The notes: generated by a model from the sequence alone, not told the origin. A stretch of 14,455 nt of DNA from Candidatus Thalassarchaeum betae (GCA_022448665.1 JAKUUO010000022.1:1-14455), one strand, 5' to 3'; counted from the stretch's first letter, positions 1-7,645 are shown. Numbers and translations: made by a program.

Positions 1-408
1 GGTCGAGGCCTGCTGCCTGACGTTGCCGTTGACTGAGAGATAGATCTCAACCGGCCGCGGGTCCCAAGCAGTCCAGGTCCCGAGCACTCCCGAGCCGGCG
101 AACCCCTTGCCCTCGAGCCACGGCCAACCTTTCTTCTTGGCCAGCGTCTGACGGGTCCTGTTGGTGGTGTCGTTGCCAACGCACATCTCCACCGGCCCTA
201 GGTCCTCGCCGAGCCGGATTACCAACTCCACCTCGTGGTCGATGTGGTCCTCGGCTGAGCTCAGGGCGACCACGTTGTTGCCGTCCGCGTCTGCCTCGAC
301 GAGAGCGGTCGGCGGCATCAGGAAGAATCTCGGGTAGTCGGTGATGTCACCGTAGATCTCCTTGGCGTGCCCAACATAGTTGCGGAACACCGCCCAGCCG
401 ACTCCCAC
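1..408 (-). CDS. Fumarylacetoacetate hydrolase (FAH) family protein, 5' part only
   Basis: This is the first 136 codons of a gene that runs off the left edge with no stop. The translation carries FAH-family signatures: RNYVGHAKE (residues 9-17), FFLMPPTALV (28-37), the acidic metal-ligand region HEVELVIRLG (58-67), VGNDTTNRTRQ (77-87), then KKKGWPW and KGF. The family (2-keto-4-pentenoate hydratase / acylpyruvase / FAH) splits or hydrates C-C bonds of ketoacids using Mg2+. The exact substrate cannot be told. The start is taken as GTG at 408: no in-frame ATG exists nearby, and a TATA-like element lies about 28 nt upstream, consistent with a leaderless transcript. The usual NDxTxRDxQ motif reads NDTTNRTRQ, so the second Asp is Thr here. 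It is divergent from the J-domain gene, 84 bp away. Family certain, start moderately sure. Confidence 0.85.
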   Translation of the reverse strand, partial: MGVGWAVFRNYVGHAKEIYGDITDYPRFFLMPPTALVEADADGNNVVALSSAEDHIDHEVELVIRLGEDLGPVEMCVGNDTTNRTRQTLAKKKGWPWLEGKGFAGSGVLGTWTAWDPRPVEIYLSVNGNVRQQAST

Positions 409-430
409 ACGCCTCCCAAAAGCCTCAATC

Positions 431-440
431 CCATTATCAC
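431..440 (-). promoter_or_regulatory. TATA-like element for the FAH-family gene
   Basis: On the minus strand this reads GTGATAATGG. Its centre is about 28 nt before the GTG start at 408, the spacing expected of an archaeal TATA box for a leaderless mRNA. This is inferred from position and AT content in otherwise GC-rich DNA. Confidence 0.4.
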
Positions 441-492
441 ATCGTTGCCCAACTAAGCAGGTTGAAGGCTCCCCTTCGGCCGAGAAGCGACG

Positions 493-1479
493 ATGGCAGA
501 GGACCCGTACCGCGTTCTGGGCGTCTCGAGCGATGCTACAGACGCGGAGATCAAGCGAGCCTACCGAAAACTCGCCCGCCAGCACCATCCGGACCGCAAT
601 CCGGGTGATGCGGCGGCCGAGGAGCGGTTCAAGGCGATACAGGCATCCTACGAAGCCATAGGCACGGTCGAGGTACGCCGGGAGCATGACCAGCGCCGTC
701 GCATGGAGGAGATGTTCGGAGGGGGGGGCTTTCAGGGCAATCCGTCCGGAGGAGGCTTCGGCGGGGTCGACCTAGGGGACATCATCTCTCAGTTCATGGG
801 TGGGCGCGGAACGGCGGCTCCCGGATTCAATTTCAACTTCGGGCAGGGCTTCGAAGGCAGACAGACTCAGCAGCCCAAGAGCGAGCCCACCGAGCCTTCG
901 AGGGGTGCGGACATAGAGGCCGGGCTGGACATATCTCTCGAGCAGGCCTCAGATGGAACTGAGATTAGGTTCAGTCATCGCAGGCTGAAGCTCTGCGACA
1001 AGTGCAGGGGCTCGAGCTTCGGAACCTCGAAGCGCTGCGCCCCCTGCAACGGAACCGGGGTTGAGACCAAGGGCAGCACGCTCACAGTGAAGGTACCGCC
1101 GAACGCTAGCCACGGGCAACTCCTCCGATTGAAGAAAATGGGTCACGAGCATCCGCAGGGTGAGCCCGGGGACCTTCTCATCACGCTGAGGCTCGATGCT
1201 GAGGAGGGCCGCCGCTGGGAGGAAGGGAGGCTGGTTCAGGAAGTCCCTATACCAATCACCACCCTGTTGCTTGGAGGCAAGGTCAGAATCAGCACACCAG
1301 TCGGCAAACGGGTTCAGATCGACGTGCCTGAGGGGACCAGGATAGGGGACCGCCGGCGACTGCAGGGTCACGGCCACTCTGGAGGCCCATTGGATATCGA
1401 GTTCACACTCGCTGAGCCGGACAAACTGACCAAGGCCCAGCGTGACGCCCTAGACAGCCTGCGTGAAAGCGGTCTGTGA
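493..1479 (+). CDS. J-domain chaperone (DnaJ-like) with a single zinc site
   Basis: Hsp40 co-chaperone that would stimulate an Hsp70 ATPase in the cytosol. The J domain covers about residues 4-68 with the invariant HPD at 32-34. A Gly/Phe-rich linker follows (about 75-122), then a substrate-binding beta domain (about 138-310). DnaJ normally has four CxxCxGxG repeats forming two zinc centres. This protein has only C168/C171 and C182/C185 (CDKCRG and CAPCNGTG), enough for one zinc site, so it is shorter (328 residues against about 375). It sits between class A (DnaJ) and class B (CbpA) types. The J-domain end lacks the usual SDPEKR segment and reads GTVEVRREHDQ. No DnaK or GrpE gene is in the window. 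The ATG start places the J domain at the N-terminus as expected. I leave the symbol blank because a canonical dnaJ may sit elsewhere. Confidence 0.9.
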   Translation: MAEDPYRVLGVSSDATDAEIKRAYRKLARQHHPDRNPGDAAAEERFKAIQASYEAIGTVEVRREHDQRRRMEEMFGGGGFQGNPSGGGFGGVDLGDIISQFMGGRGTAAPGFNFNFGQGFEGRQTQQPKSEPTEPSRGADIEAGLDISLEQASDGTEIRFSHRRLKLCDKCRGSSFGTSKRCAPCNGTGVETKGSTLTVKVPPNASHGQLLRLKKMGHEHPQGEPGDLLITLRLDAEEGRRWEEGRLVQEVPIPITTLLLGGKVRISTPVGKRVQIDVPEGTRIGDRRRLQGHGHSGGPLDIEFTLAEPDKLTKAQRDALDSLRESGL

Positions 1480-1494
1480 CTCTCGCACAACCAA

Positions 1495-1502
1495 TGAAAT
1501 AC
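1495..1502 (+). promoter_or_regulatory. TATA-like element for the RND-family gene
   Basis: TGAAATAC is centred about 27 nt before the ATG at 1525, in a 45-bp gap that is otherwise GC-rich. The spacing suggests a leaderless transcript for the transporter rather than read-through alone. Inferred from position only. Confidence 0.4.
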
Positions 1503-1524
1503 CCATCTTGCGCGAGCCCGCGCC

Positions 1525-4500
1525 ATGAGGGACTTCGCCCACGTGGCTGACTTCCTCGTCCCGAGGCGCAAACAGGCCCACCTAGCCATCCTCCTTCTGT
1601 CCTTGCTGATGCTTCCGGGAATATCAGCCACATTCAGCCCCATAGACATCGAGTCGTACGACCTCGAGTCGCCAGAGCTCGATGCCAACGAGGTCCTCAG
1701 GGAGGAGTTCTCCTCGGCCGGAAACATCTGGGCCTTCGGGGTCTATATCCGGGACTCAGGGCAATTCGGCGAGCCCGACTCCGACGTCAGCATGATTGCT
1801 GACTACACCGGTGAAGGACAGGGCGTGGTCGAGCCTGAGGGCGGCATACTCAACCTCACGGTGCTGAGGGAGATCGACGCCAAGGCCGAGTACCTCAGGC
1901 AGCACGAGATTTCCGAGTTCTACCTCTCGTTCGCCTCTCAGATAACCGGCGAACCGGCGGTGGGCATCATAGACCTCGCAATGGACTTCAGGGCTTTCAT
2001 GTCGGGCCAATCCGCCCTGACGAGCCTCAGAATCGATCCAGAGACCCTGACCATGGCGCCGCCGTCCACCAACTGGACCGACTGTGGCGTCCTCGAGTGC
2101 CTCTCATTCGACGACGAGAACCTCACTCAAGCCCACATCGACCTAGCCGCACACAGGTTGGCCAACCACAGCGCCGGAGACTTCCTCAGACTTCTTTCTA
2201 ACGACCGGGCTTTCACCCCGGACCCCTCCAGCCCGGTGATTGGACCGTACGGGCATCAGCTGTTTGAGGACGGCACGATAACCTCGGAGCAGTGGGGGCC
2301 CGGACGCTGGTCCGCTTCGGCGGCATGGATGCTCGTCAACTTCGACAGGGAGGCGATGCAGAGCAACGGTTGGACATTCTCCTGGCTGAACGCCAGCTCG
2401 GATTTCGGATACGAGTGGGACGGAGTCACACTGGAGACCAAGCCGGTGCACAACTCGGTCGAGCACTGCCGCGAGAGCGCTCTGGCTGGAGAGGCCCCCT
2501 GCGCGGTGGAATGGCTCTACTTGGCCCTCGAGGAGGACCTGAGGGCCACTGATGACATGGTCGTCACCCTGATGCTCGCAGAGGGCGTCAACGTCGAGGT
2601 CAACCGCGAGCTGCTGTCCAGCGCCTATCTGATTGCCATCATGGCAGTGGTGGTGACCATCCTGCTATGGCTCAGTCTGAGGAGGGCGTCCGATGTGGCC
2701 ATCGTGGCAGTCGGTCTGGTACTGTCACTGCTGTGGATGCAGGGCCTCATTGGGTGGGCAATCATCTTGGGACAGAGATACGGGATGGAAGTGATATTCC
2801 GCTCGCAGTTCTCCAACCTCCTGCCGATTCTGGTCTTGGCACTGGGCATAGATGACAGTCTGCACGCGCTGCACAGGTACAAGGAGGAAAGGAGGGAGGG
2901 AGCCAGTCCCGAGCAGGCCGTTCACACTTCCATCAGCAGAGTAGGTCGGGCCATACTGCTGACCTCTACGACCACCATCGTCGCGTTCATGGCCAACATG
3001 ACCTCAAACATAGCCGCACTGCGCTCCTTCGGCATAGAGGCCGGTCTCGGGGTGCTGTCTGCATTCATCCTGACCGGTCTCTGGGTCCCACTAGTCCGCT
3101 ACGATTTCGATCTGTGGATGGAGTCCAGAGGGAAGCTGCAGGAGGAGAAGGAGGGCCTTGTTCACATGGTCCCACAATCGTGGCTGGCCGGAGTCACCAC
3201 CACCTCAGCAAGGCATGCTCCAGTGGTCGCCGCACTGACCATCCTGATCACCGCGATGGCCGTTCCTATGATGTTCTCTCTGGAGGGCGACTTCCAAGTC
3301 GAGGACTTCATAGAGAGCGAATCCGACCTCGCTCTTGGAATCGGCCTGATCAACGAGCGTTTCAGCGACGAAGGCGAGCCCGGATTCATACTGGTCGAGG
3401 GCGATATAGCGAATCCAAAGGTGATAGCCGCCTTCGGCGAGTTCCGCAGCAACGTGAACTCGCACGGGCCTGAGGACTCGGACCAGATCTCCCGACTCCC
3501 TACAGGAGAGGTTGAGATGATCGCCATCGACGGCATACTCGGCTTCGCCAAGGCCGCAATGGCATGGAACAACACCTCATTCGTTGAGGCGGGATGGAAC
3601 CCATCGGCCGAGGATGGAGGAGTCGGCTGCGACAAGGACGTCCTCGGCCTGCCTTCACTGGATGACAGGCAGTGCCTGATATTCCTCTTCGGCTTCGTGC
3701 TGACTCGCGGAGTCCCCGAGAGCGGCGGCTATCCCCCACTGCCTCCTTCCATAGTCGCTGAGTACATCCATGCAGCCGAGGAGTTGGACTACGAGCGACC
3801 ATGGCTCACCGTCTCTGGGGAGGTACCTCACTACCCACGCGCCTCGATGCGATACGGCATCTCTAGCCCCGAGCAGTTCGCCTTGGTTGAGCCGGCCCTG
3901 GCTCAACTGGAGCAGGACATGGCTCCGTTGCAGGAGCTCGCGAGGAATCCTCTCAGGGAGCGCGGCAAAATCTCCTCTGCCGACGAGGAGTACCCGATCA
4001 CATGGGCGATACCGACCGGCGAACCGGTCATCAGGTTCGTCGCCGCTAACTCGATGCAGGAAGAGATGCAGGGGACCCTGCTGCTGGGGGTAGTGTTCTG
4101 CACCATCACCCTGTGGTGGGGCTTCCGGGAGGAGACCTCTGTGAGCCAGCGATGGCAGGAGGGGATGCAGGACCGCGCTGATTTCACTCGCAGAGTTGGG
4201 TCGACGGTCGTAGTTTCCGGAGTAATCACCTATTTCTTGCTCGGAACTGGTTACGCGTTGGCCTTCGCAACCCTCGCTCTGGTCCTCTCCATTCTCTGGG
4301 GCACCATGCCCTTCTTCATCGCCGCAGTGACCACCGGTCCAATTTTTGTCGTCATCGTCTGGCTGTACGCCTTGATTGCACTGGCTGGCTACGGACTCAA
4401 CATGATCACCGTCGCAATCGCCGCAATGTCCCTCGGAGTGGGCATAGACTACGTCATCCACCTCATCGAGCGCTATCGCGAGGAGCGTGAGAAGGGGACT

Positions 4501-4737
4501 ACGCCGCACCTCTCACTCGCCGCTGTGGGCAGCGCCTCGGGCCTCGCACTCTTCGGCTCCGCCGTGTCGGACATCGCCGGGTTCCTGGTAATCAACCAGT
4601 CCAAGATGGGCTTCTTCTCAACCTTCGGACTGTTCTGTGCCATCATGATCGGACTCTCCCTGATTGCCAGCATGGTTCTCACACCCGCAGTATTGGGCCT
4701 GCTTCATCGAAAATCACTGGTTTCTGAGTATTCTTAG
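1525..4737 (+). CDS. RND/MMPL superfamily membrane transporter (predicted exporter)
   Basis: A 1070-residue integral membrane protein with the duplicated RND layout. One helix lies near residues 19-37, then a large external loop (about 38-362), five helices (about 365-525), a helix at about 565-585, a second large loop (about 587-848) and five helices (about 850-1062). Each half carries the family's acidic motif in its fourth helix: GIDDSLHALHRY (Asp443/Asp444) and GVGIDYVIHLIERY (Asp975), expected in proton relay. RND/MMPL/HpnN-type proteins move lipids, hydrophobic compounds or proteins using the proton gradient; the cargo here is unknown. The external loops contain exactly six cysteines in three close pairs (187/192, 315/326, 702/717), suggesting disulfides outside the cell, plus several N-x-S/T sequons. 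The gene starts 45 bp after the J-domain gene. The family is clear, the substrate is not. Confidence 0.9.
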   Translation: MRDFAHVADFLVPRRKQAHLAILLLSLLMLPGISATFSPIDIESYDLESPELDANEVLREEFSSAGNIWAFGVYIRDSGQFGEPDSDVSMIADYTGEGQGVVEPEGGILNLTVLREIDAKAEYLRQHEISEFYLSFASQITGEPAVGIIDLAMDFRAFMSGQSALTSLRIDPETLTMAPPSTNWTDCGVLECLSFDDENLTQAHIDLAAHRLANHSAGDFLRLLSNDRAFTPDPSSPVIGPYGHQLFEDGTITSEQWGPGRWSASAAWMLVNFDREAMQSNGWTFSWLNASSDFGYEWDGVTLETKPVHNSVEHCRESALAGEAPCAVEWLYLALEEDLRATDDMVVTLMLAEGVNVEVNRELLSSAYLIAIMAVVVTILLWLSLRRASDVAIVAVGLVLSLLWMQGLIGWAIILGQRYGMEVIFRSQFSNLLPILVLALGIDDSLHALHRYKEERREGASPEQAVHTSISRVGRAILLTSTTTIVAFMANMTSNIAALRSFGIEAGLGVLSAFILTGLWVPLVRYDFDLWMESRGKLQEEKEGLVHMVPQSWLAGVTTTSARHAPVVAALTILITAMAVPMMFSLEGDFQVEDFIESESDLALGIGLINERFSDEGEPGFILVEGDIANPKVIAAFGEFRSNVNSHGPEDSDQISRLPTGEVEMIAIDGILGFAKAAMAWNNTSFVEAGWNPSAEDGGVGCDKDVLGLPSLDDRQCLIFLFGFVLTRGVPESGGYPPLPPSIVAEYIHAAEELDYERPWLTVSGEVPHYPRASMRYGISSPEQFALVEPALAQLEQDMAPLQELARNPLRERGKISSADEEYPITWAIPTGEPVIRFVAANSMQEEMQGTLLLGVVFCTITLWWGFREETSVSQRWQEGMQDRADFTRRVGSTVVVSGVITYFLLGTGYALAFATLALVLSILWGTMPFFIAAVTTGPIFVVIVWLYALIALAGYGLNMITVAIAAMSLGVGIDYVIHLIERYREEREKGTTPHLSLAAVGSASGLALFGSAVSDIAGFLVINQSKMGFFSTFGLFCAIMIGLSLIASMVLTPAVLGLLHRKSLVSEYS

Positions 4738-4776
4738 TTCCCATATGCATCAAACAAATATTAGCAGTTGATGATA

Positions 4777-4788
4777 GATATTTTATGG
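4777..4788 (+). promoter_or_regulatory. TATA-box region for the small membrane protein gene
   Basis: GATATTTTATGG lies in a strongly AT-rich patch (about 4741-4795) and is centred about 28 nt before the ATG at 4810. It supports both an independent promoter after the transporter gene and the choice of the downstream ATG as the leaderless start. Confidence 0.5.
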
Positions 4789-4809
4789 AAAAAACGGTTG
4801 CCTGAAATC

Positions 4810-5046
4810 ATGGTGTTCGAATGCAACATAGACGCGAGAGGTAAGGCGTACCGCCTCAAGCTCGGAATTATGGGAGTCACAGTTGGCTTTGTATTGGCAG
4901 CAGCCTTCTACTTAGCAGGAATCGAGTTCCAGCGAGTCCTTTGGATAATTCCTATGGCAATCATAGGTGGAGGGGCATTTTCTATTTTTGAAGCCCAGAC
5001 TGGGTGGTGCGCAGTACGAGCACTGGGATTCCGAACCCCCTTGTGA
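4810..5046 (+). CDS. Small two-helix membrane protein, DUF2892-like
   Basis: A 78-residue protein with an N-terminal polar stretch (MVFECNIDARGKAYRLKLG), two hydrophobic helices (about 18-37 and 43-61) and a C-terminal GWCAVRALGFRTPL tail. The pattern of a short polar head with RxxR-type residues, two helices and a C-terminal GxC segment resembles the DUF2892 (YgaP C-terminal-like) group. This is judged by eye and the function is unknown. The reading frame is open further upstream (TTG 4768, ATG 4771). I prefer ATG 4810 because the TATA-like patch overlaps the upstream codons and the conserved-looking part begins here. It is followed after 10 bp by the DUF971 gene, probably in one transcript. 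Base composition at its 5' end is much more AT-rich than its neighbours. Confidence 0.7.
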   Translation: MVFECNIDARGKAYRLKLGIMGVTVGFVLAAAFYLAGIEFQRVLWIIPMAIIGGGAFSIFEAQTGWCAVRALGFRTPL

Positions 5047-5056
5047 GAGAAACATC

Positions 5057-5377
5057 ATGTCGAGAAACACTCTGACCGACTTGGAGCGCGGCGACGAGGA
5101 CTGCATACTCCGATTTGCCGACGGAGCCGCATTCAGGGTCAGCTACCTGTCGATACGCTGCCGCTGTCAGTGTGCCAAATGCAAGCCCCGTCAGGAGAAC
5201 GAGCAGAGGCAGTTGGAACTCGAGGAGGAGGTCGCGAGGCTACGGATGGAGAAGCCCAGGGCCGAACCGGTCGGTCGCTATGGAATCAGGTTCGATTGGC
5301 CGACTGGATGCTCCAGCGGGATACATACCTTCAGTCATCTGAGAAGCGTCGCCGAAGAGTCCGGAAAGTCTCTCTGA
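5057..5377 (+). CDS. DUF971 (GBBH-like N-terminal domain) protein
   Basis: A 106-residue protein made of a DUF971 domain. The features are a first-half F(A)DGAAFRVSYLSIRCRCQCAKC segment (residues 20-42) matching the family's 'DG..f...WLR..C.CA.C' pattern, and a second half VGRYGIRFDWPTGCSSGIHTFSHLR (72-96) matching 'vG.Y.i.i.W.DGH.sGiy.f..LR'. DUF971 is found alone, fused to Mrp/ApbC iron-sulfur carriers, or as the N-domain of gamma-butyrobetaine hydroxylase, so an Fe-S or metal link is possible but unproven. Cys 35, 37, 39 and 42 form an unusually dense cluster, and a charged helix (45-68) separates the halves. ATG 5057 is chosen because upstream in-frame sequence overlaps the previous gene and lacks domain similarity. 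It lies 10 bp after the small membrane protein gene. Confidence 0.8.
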   Translation: MSRNTLTDLERGDEDCILRFADGAAFRVSYLSIRCRCQCAKCKPRQENEQRQLELEEEVARLRMEKPRAEPVGRYGIRFDWPTGCSSGIHTFSHLRSVAEESGKSL

Positions 5378-5463
5378 ACAACCAATTTCGAGCCCGAAGG
5401 AGTCAAAGGTGAGCCTCTGGTGGCGCATTCATCGAAGACACGGGTGCCCCCCATGGCTTCGGT

Positions 5464-5469
5464 GGTGAT
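5464..5469 (+). promoter_or_regulatory. Shine-Dalgarno site of pus10
   Basis: GGTGAT ends 3 nt before the ATG at 5473 and matches the archaeal anti-SD (16S 3' end AUCACCUCC). The same hexamer with the same 3-nt spacing precedes rpl21e, and it fixes the pus10 start despite the unusual acidic leader. Confidence 0.6.
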
Positions 5470-5472
5470 CCG

Positions 5473-6897
5473 ATGAAGTGGGACAGCCCTGAGGCAGGCG
5501 AGCAGGAACTCGATGAGGAGGACGAGTGGCAGCTCTACGCCAGCGCTGGATATGCTTCTGCCGAAGTCATTGTCGAGGCCGATGAAACCGAAGAGGAGGA
5601 GGAGAAGATTTGGTTCGACGGCGACGACCTAGAGCTCAACGGCGCTTCGATAGACTGGGACGCGCCTCCCTGCCCCGCGCCACTCGGAATCGCACACATC
5701 ATCAAGATAGGAGCCTGTGACCACTGCTTGCACAGGCTGGCCGGTCGCAGGACCGAGGCCCCAGGAGCGCCGGGGGGCGAGGAAATCCGCAGTGCAGCAC
5801 ACGCCAGAGACACGGAGTTAGCAAAAATCGAGACTCCTGACCTATGTCCTCTCTGTGAGAATCTGTTCGACGACGTCGGCAACATCGTCAGTAGAGTCGT
5901 CGAATCCACTGAGGGAATCGAGTACGCCTCCATCCAGTTCGGTATCCACATGCCCAAGGATCTCATCCAGGAGGAGGACCGCATCCGCAGCAGGAACGGA
6001 GCACCCGCTTCAAGACCCCTTAAGGCGGCTTTCGTCGATGCCATCCAGAACGAGTTATCCGCGCACATGCCCGATGTCAAGTTCGTCAAGGAGATACCTG
6101 ACCTGATGATACTGGTCGACGGTCTGACGCTGCGGATTGACGTCGATGTCAGACCGGTTTTCCTCTACAGCAGGTACCGCAAACTCAGTCGTGAGATTCC
6201 ACAGACCCGCTGGCCTTGCAGAGCCTGCAGGGGCAGGGCTGATGGCTGTGAGTCCTGCGAAGGCACTGGACTCCAGTACCTCGACTCGGTGCAGGACCTC
6301 ATCGGCGAGCCAATTCGCATCACCCTCGATGCCGAGGACACCTCCTTCCACGGTATGGGTCGCGAGGACATCGATGTCAGGTGCCTCGGAACCGGTCGCC
6401 CCTTCATCCTCGAGATTAAGAATCCAAAGGTCCGCGAGACCGACCTCGAGGAACTAGTCTCGAAAGTCAACGAGAACGCCGACGGCAAGGTCGAGCTCGA
6501 CTCACTGAGATGGTCCAAGCGGGGCGATGTGAGCAAGGTCAAGGAAACCCGCTCCGAGAAGTCATACACCATCCGATTCAAGGTCGACGACATCCCCGAG
6601 GAGGACACCGTCATCGAGTCCGTCTCCAGCCTCTCCGGAGCCGTGTTGGAGCAGGAGACTCCTAAGCGGGTCTCACATCGCAGGGCAGCGAAAACCCGCA
6701 AGAGGAAGATAGTCTCCATCAGCGATGTATCTGTCGATGGCGACGAGGTCCAGATGACGCTGCGCTGCGAGGCCGGGACCTACATCAAGGAACTCATCCA
6801 CTCAGATGAGGGCAGGACCATCCCGTCGGTGAGTGGCGTGCTTGAGAGGGATTGTGAGGTCATTTGGCTCGACGTCGAGGGTATTCACGCTGACTGA
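5473..6897 (+). CDS. pus10: tRNA pseudouridine synthase Pus10 (Psi54/Psi55)
   Basis: Makes pseudouridine at tRNA positions 54 and 55 in the T arm, replacing bacterial TruB for Psi55 in archaea. Residues 1-65 are a strongly acidic extension without clear similarity. The THUMP-containing N-domain follows with a probable zinc site (C82/C85 and C125/C128). The catalytic domain shows HGMGREDIDVRCLGTGRPF (293-311), with Asp299 by analogy to the TruA GRTD motif as the likely nucleophile, then FILEIKNP, and AGTYIKELIHSDEGR (434-448) near the C-terminus. A second cluster, CRACRGRADGCESC (249-262), looks like another metal site. The length of 474 is longer than most archaeal Pus10 because of the acidic leader. 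It heads the conserved pus10-rpl21e-rpoF-DUF655-ksgA cluster. The tRNA-Thr gene at the right edge has T54-T55, a natural substrate. Confidence 0.95.
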   Translation: MKWDSPEAGEQELDEEDEWQLYASAGYASAEVIVEADETEEEEEKIWFDGDDLELNGASIDWDAPPCPAPLGIAHIIKIGACDHCLHRLAGRRTEAPGAPGGEEIRSAAHARDTELAKIETPDLCPLCENLFDDVGNIVSRVVESTEGIEYASIQFGIHMPKDLIQEEDRIRSRNGAPASRPLKAAFVDAIQNELSAHMPDVKFVKEIPDLMILVDGLTLRIDVDVRPVFLYSRYRKLSREIPQTRWPCRACRGRADGCESCEGTGLQYLDSVQDLIGEPIRITLDAEDTSFHGMGREDIDVRCLGTGRPFILEIKNPKVRETDLEELVSKVNENADGKVELDSLRWSKRGDVSKVKETRSEKSYTIRFKVDDIPEEDTVIESVSSLSGAVLEQETPKRVSHRRAAKTRKRKIVSISDVSVDGDEVQMTLRCEAGTYIKELIHSDEGRTIPSVSGVLERDCEVIWLDVEGIHAD

Positions 6898-6965
6898 GCG
6901 CAGAACCGAATCCGAGCCCTTAAGAAGAATCGGCAGGTCGAACGCTCCGCGACCTATGGTCGAAT

Positions 6966-6971
6966 GGTGAT
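6966..6971 (+). promoter_or_regulatory. Shine-Dalgarno site of rpl21e
   Basis: GGTGAT lies 3 nt before the ATG at 6975, identical in sequence and spacing to the pus10 site. The 77-bp gap after pus10 also holds CCCTTAAGAA (6917-6926), a possible weak TATA element that would give rpl21e its own promoter with a short leader. Confidence 0.55.
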
Positions 6972-6974
6972 AAT

Positions 6975-7268
6975 ATGGCAACTAGGACCCATGGCTCACG
7001 CCAAGGCACTCGCAGCATTCTCAAGAAGAAGAAGGCCGACCGCAGCCGTGTTTTCATCAATCGAGTGATGCACCCCTATTCCGAGGGTGACAGCGTCGCA
7101 ATCGTTCTTGACGGAGCTCAGCAGAAGGGCATGCCACACCGCCGCTTCCAAGGCAAGACTGGAGTCATCTCGGGGACACAAGGACGAGCGTACATCGTCA
7201 CTGTCTCTGACGGCAACATGCAAAAGACGGTCGTGGCCCGCCCCGAGCACCTCAGGCCAATGGAGTGA
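6975..7268 (+). CDS. rpl21e: 50S ribosomal protein L21e
   Basis: A 97-residue archaeal/eukaryal-specific large-subunit protein. Recognisable are the N-terminal SRQGTRSILKK segment, the SH3-like core EGDSVAIVLDGAQQKGMPHRRFQGKTGVI (about 37-65) and the closing GRAYIVTVSDGN...VVARPEHLRP typical of L21e. It is highly basic and of normal length, with nothing missing. It stands between pus10 and rpoF, as in many archaeal genomes, with its stop 9 bp before the rpoF ATG. Co-transcription with rpoF ties ribosome and RNA polymerase subunit output. Confidence 0.97.
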   Translation: MATRTHGSRQGTRSILKKKKADRSRVFINRVMHPYSEGDSVAIVLDGAQQKGMPHRRFQGKTGVISGTQGRAYIVTVSDGNMQKTVVARPEHLRPME

Positions 7269-7277
7269 GTGATTCAG

Positions 7278-7631
7278 ATGGCAGAGCGAGAATACGTTGA
7301 CTTCGCCTCAGTCCGTGACCTGCTTCTAGAGGCGAACGAGCGCCGAGGCGAACTGTCCTACGAGCAGCAAATGGCACTCGGTCACGCTGAATGGGCAGCC
7401 AGTGCGAACCGCGGCGGCATTAAGACCGATCCTGAGGTTTTCAGCACTCTGCGTGACACACTCATGGAGAATGAGAAGCTCTCCGCTCACCCCGAGATTT
7501 GTGCCAAGTTGGCCGAACTAAATCCCATGGCTGTAGCGGATGTCAGGGTAATCATCGCAAGCAAGAGGATTGCGATGGACACATCAGAGATTGAGGAAAT
7601 CGTCAACATCATCCGTCAGCACGTACTCTGA
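7278..7631 (+). CDS. rpoF: DNA-directed RNA polymerase subunit F (Rpb4 homologue)
   Basis: A 117-residue homologue of eukaryotic Rpb4, which pairs with subunit E (Rpb7) to form the stalk of archaeal RNA polymerase, aiding open-complex formation and RNA binding. The sequence fits the helical Rpb4/RPC9 fold: an N-terminal VRDLLLEANERRGELSYEQQMALGHAEWAA block, a middle helix, and a C-terminal HRDC-like part with LNPMAVADVRVIIASKRIAMDTSEIEEIVNII. ATG 7278 is preferred over an in-frame GTG at 7269: it leaves a 9-bp gap after rpl21e and a GAGTGAT-like SD just upstream. The conserved context makes the assignment secure although the sequence is divergent. Confidence 0.93.
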   Translation: MAEREYVDFASVRDLLLEANERRGELSYEQQMALGHAEWAASANRGGIKTDPEVFSTLRDTLMENEKLSAHPEICAKLAELNPMAVADVRVIIASKRIAMDTSEIEEIVNIIRQHVL

Positions 7632-7645
7632 ACCCGTCGTTTTGG

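Noticed and set aside
4014..4029. 6-bp inverted repeat GACCGG-CGAA-CCGGTC in the RND gene
   Set aside because: Short GC-rich stem in GC-rich coding DNA; expected by chance at this size.
3655..4509. Long open frame of 284 codons on the minus strand inside the RND gene
   Set aside because: It is antisense to a clear membrane-transporter gene, its translation is low-complexity and family-free, and GC-rich codon bias explains long antisense frames here.
5378..5472. 95-bp gap between the DUF971 gene and pus10
   Set aside because: Checked for short genes, a TATA box and RNA structure; only the SD site at 5464 was convincing.
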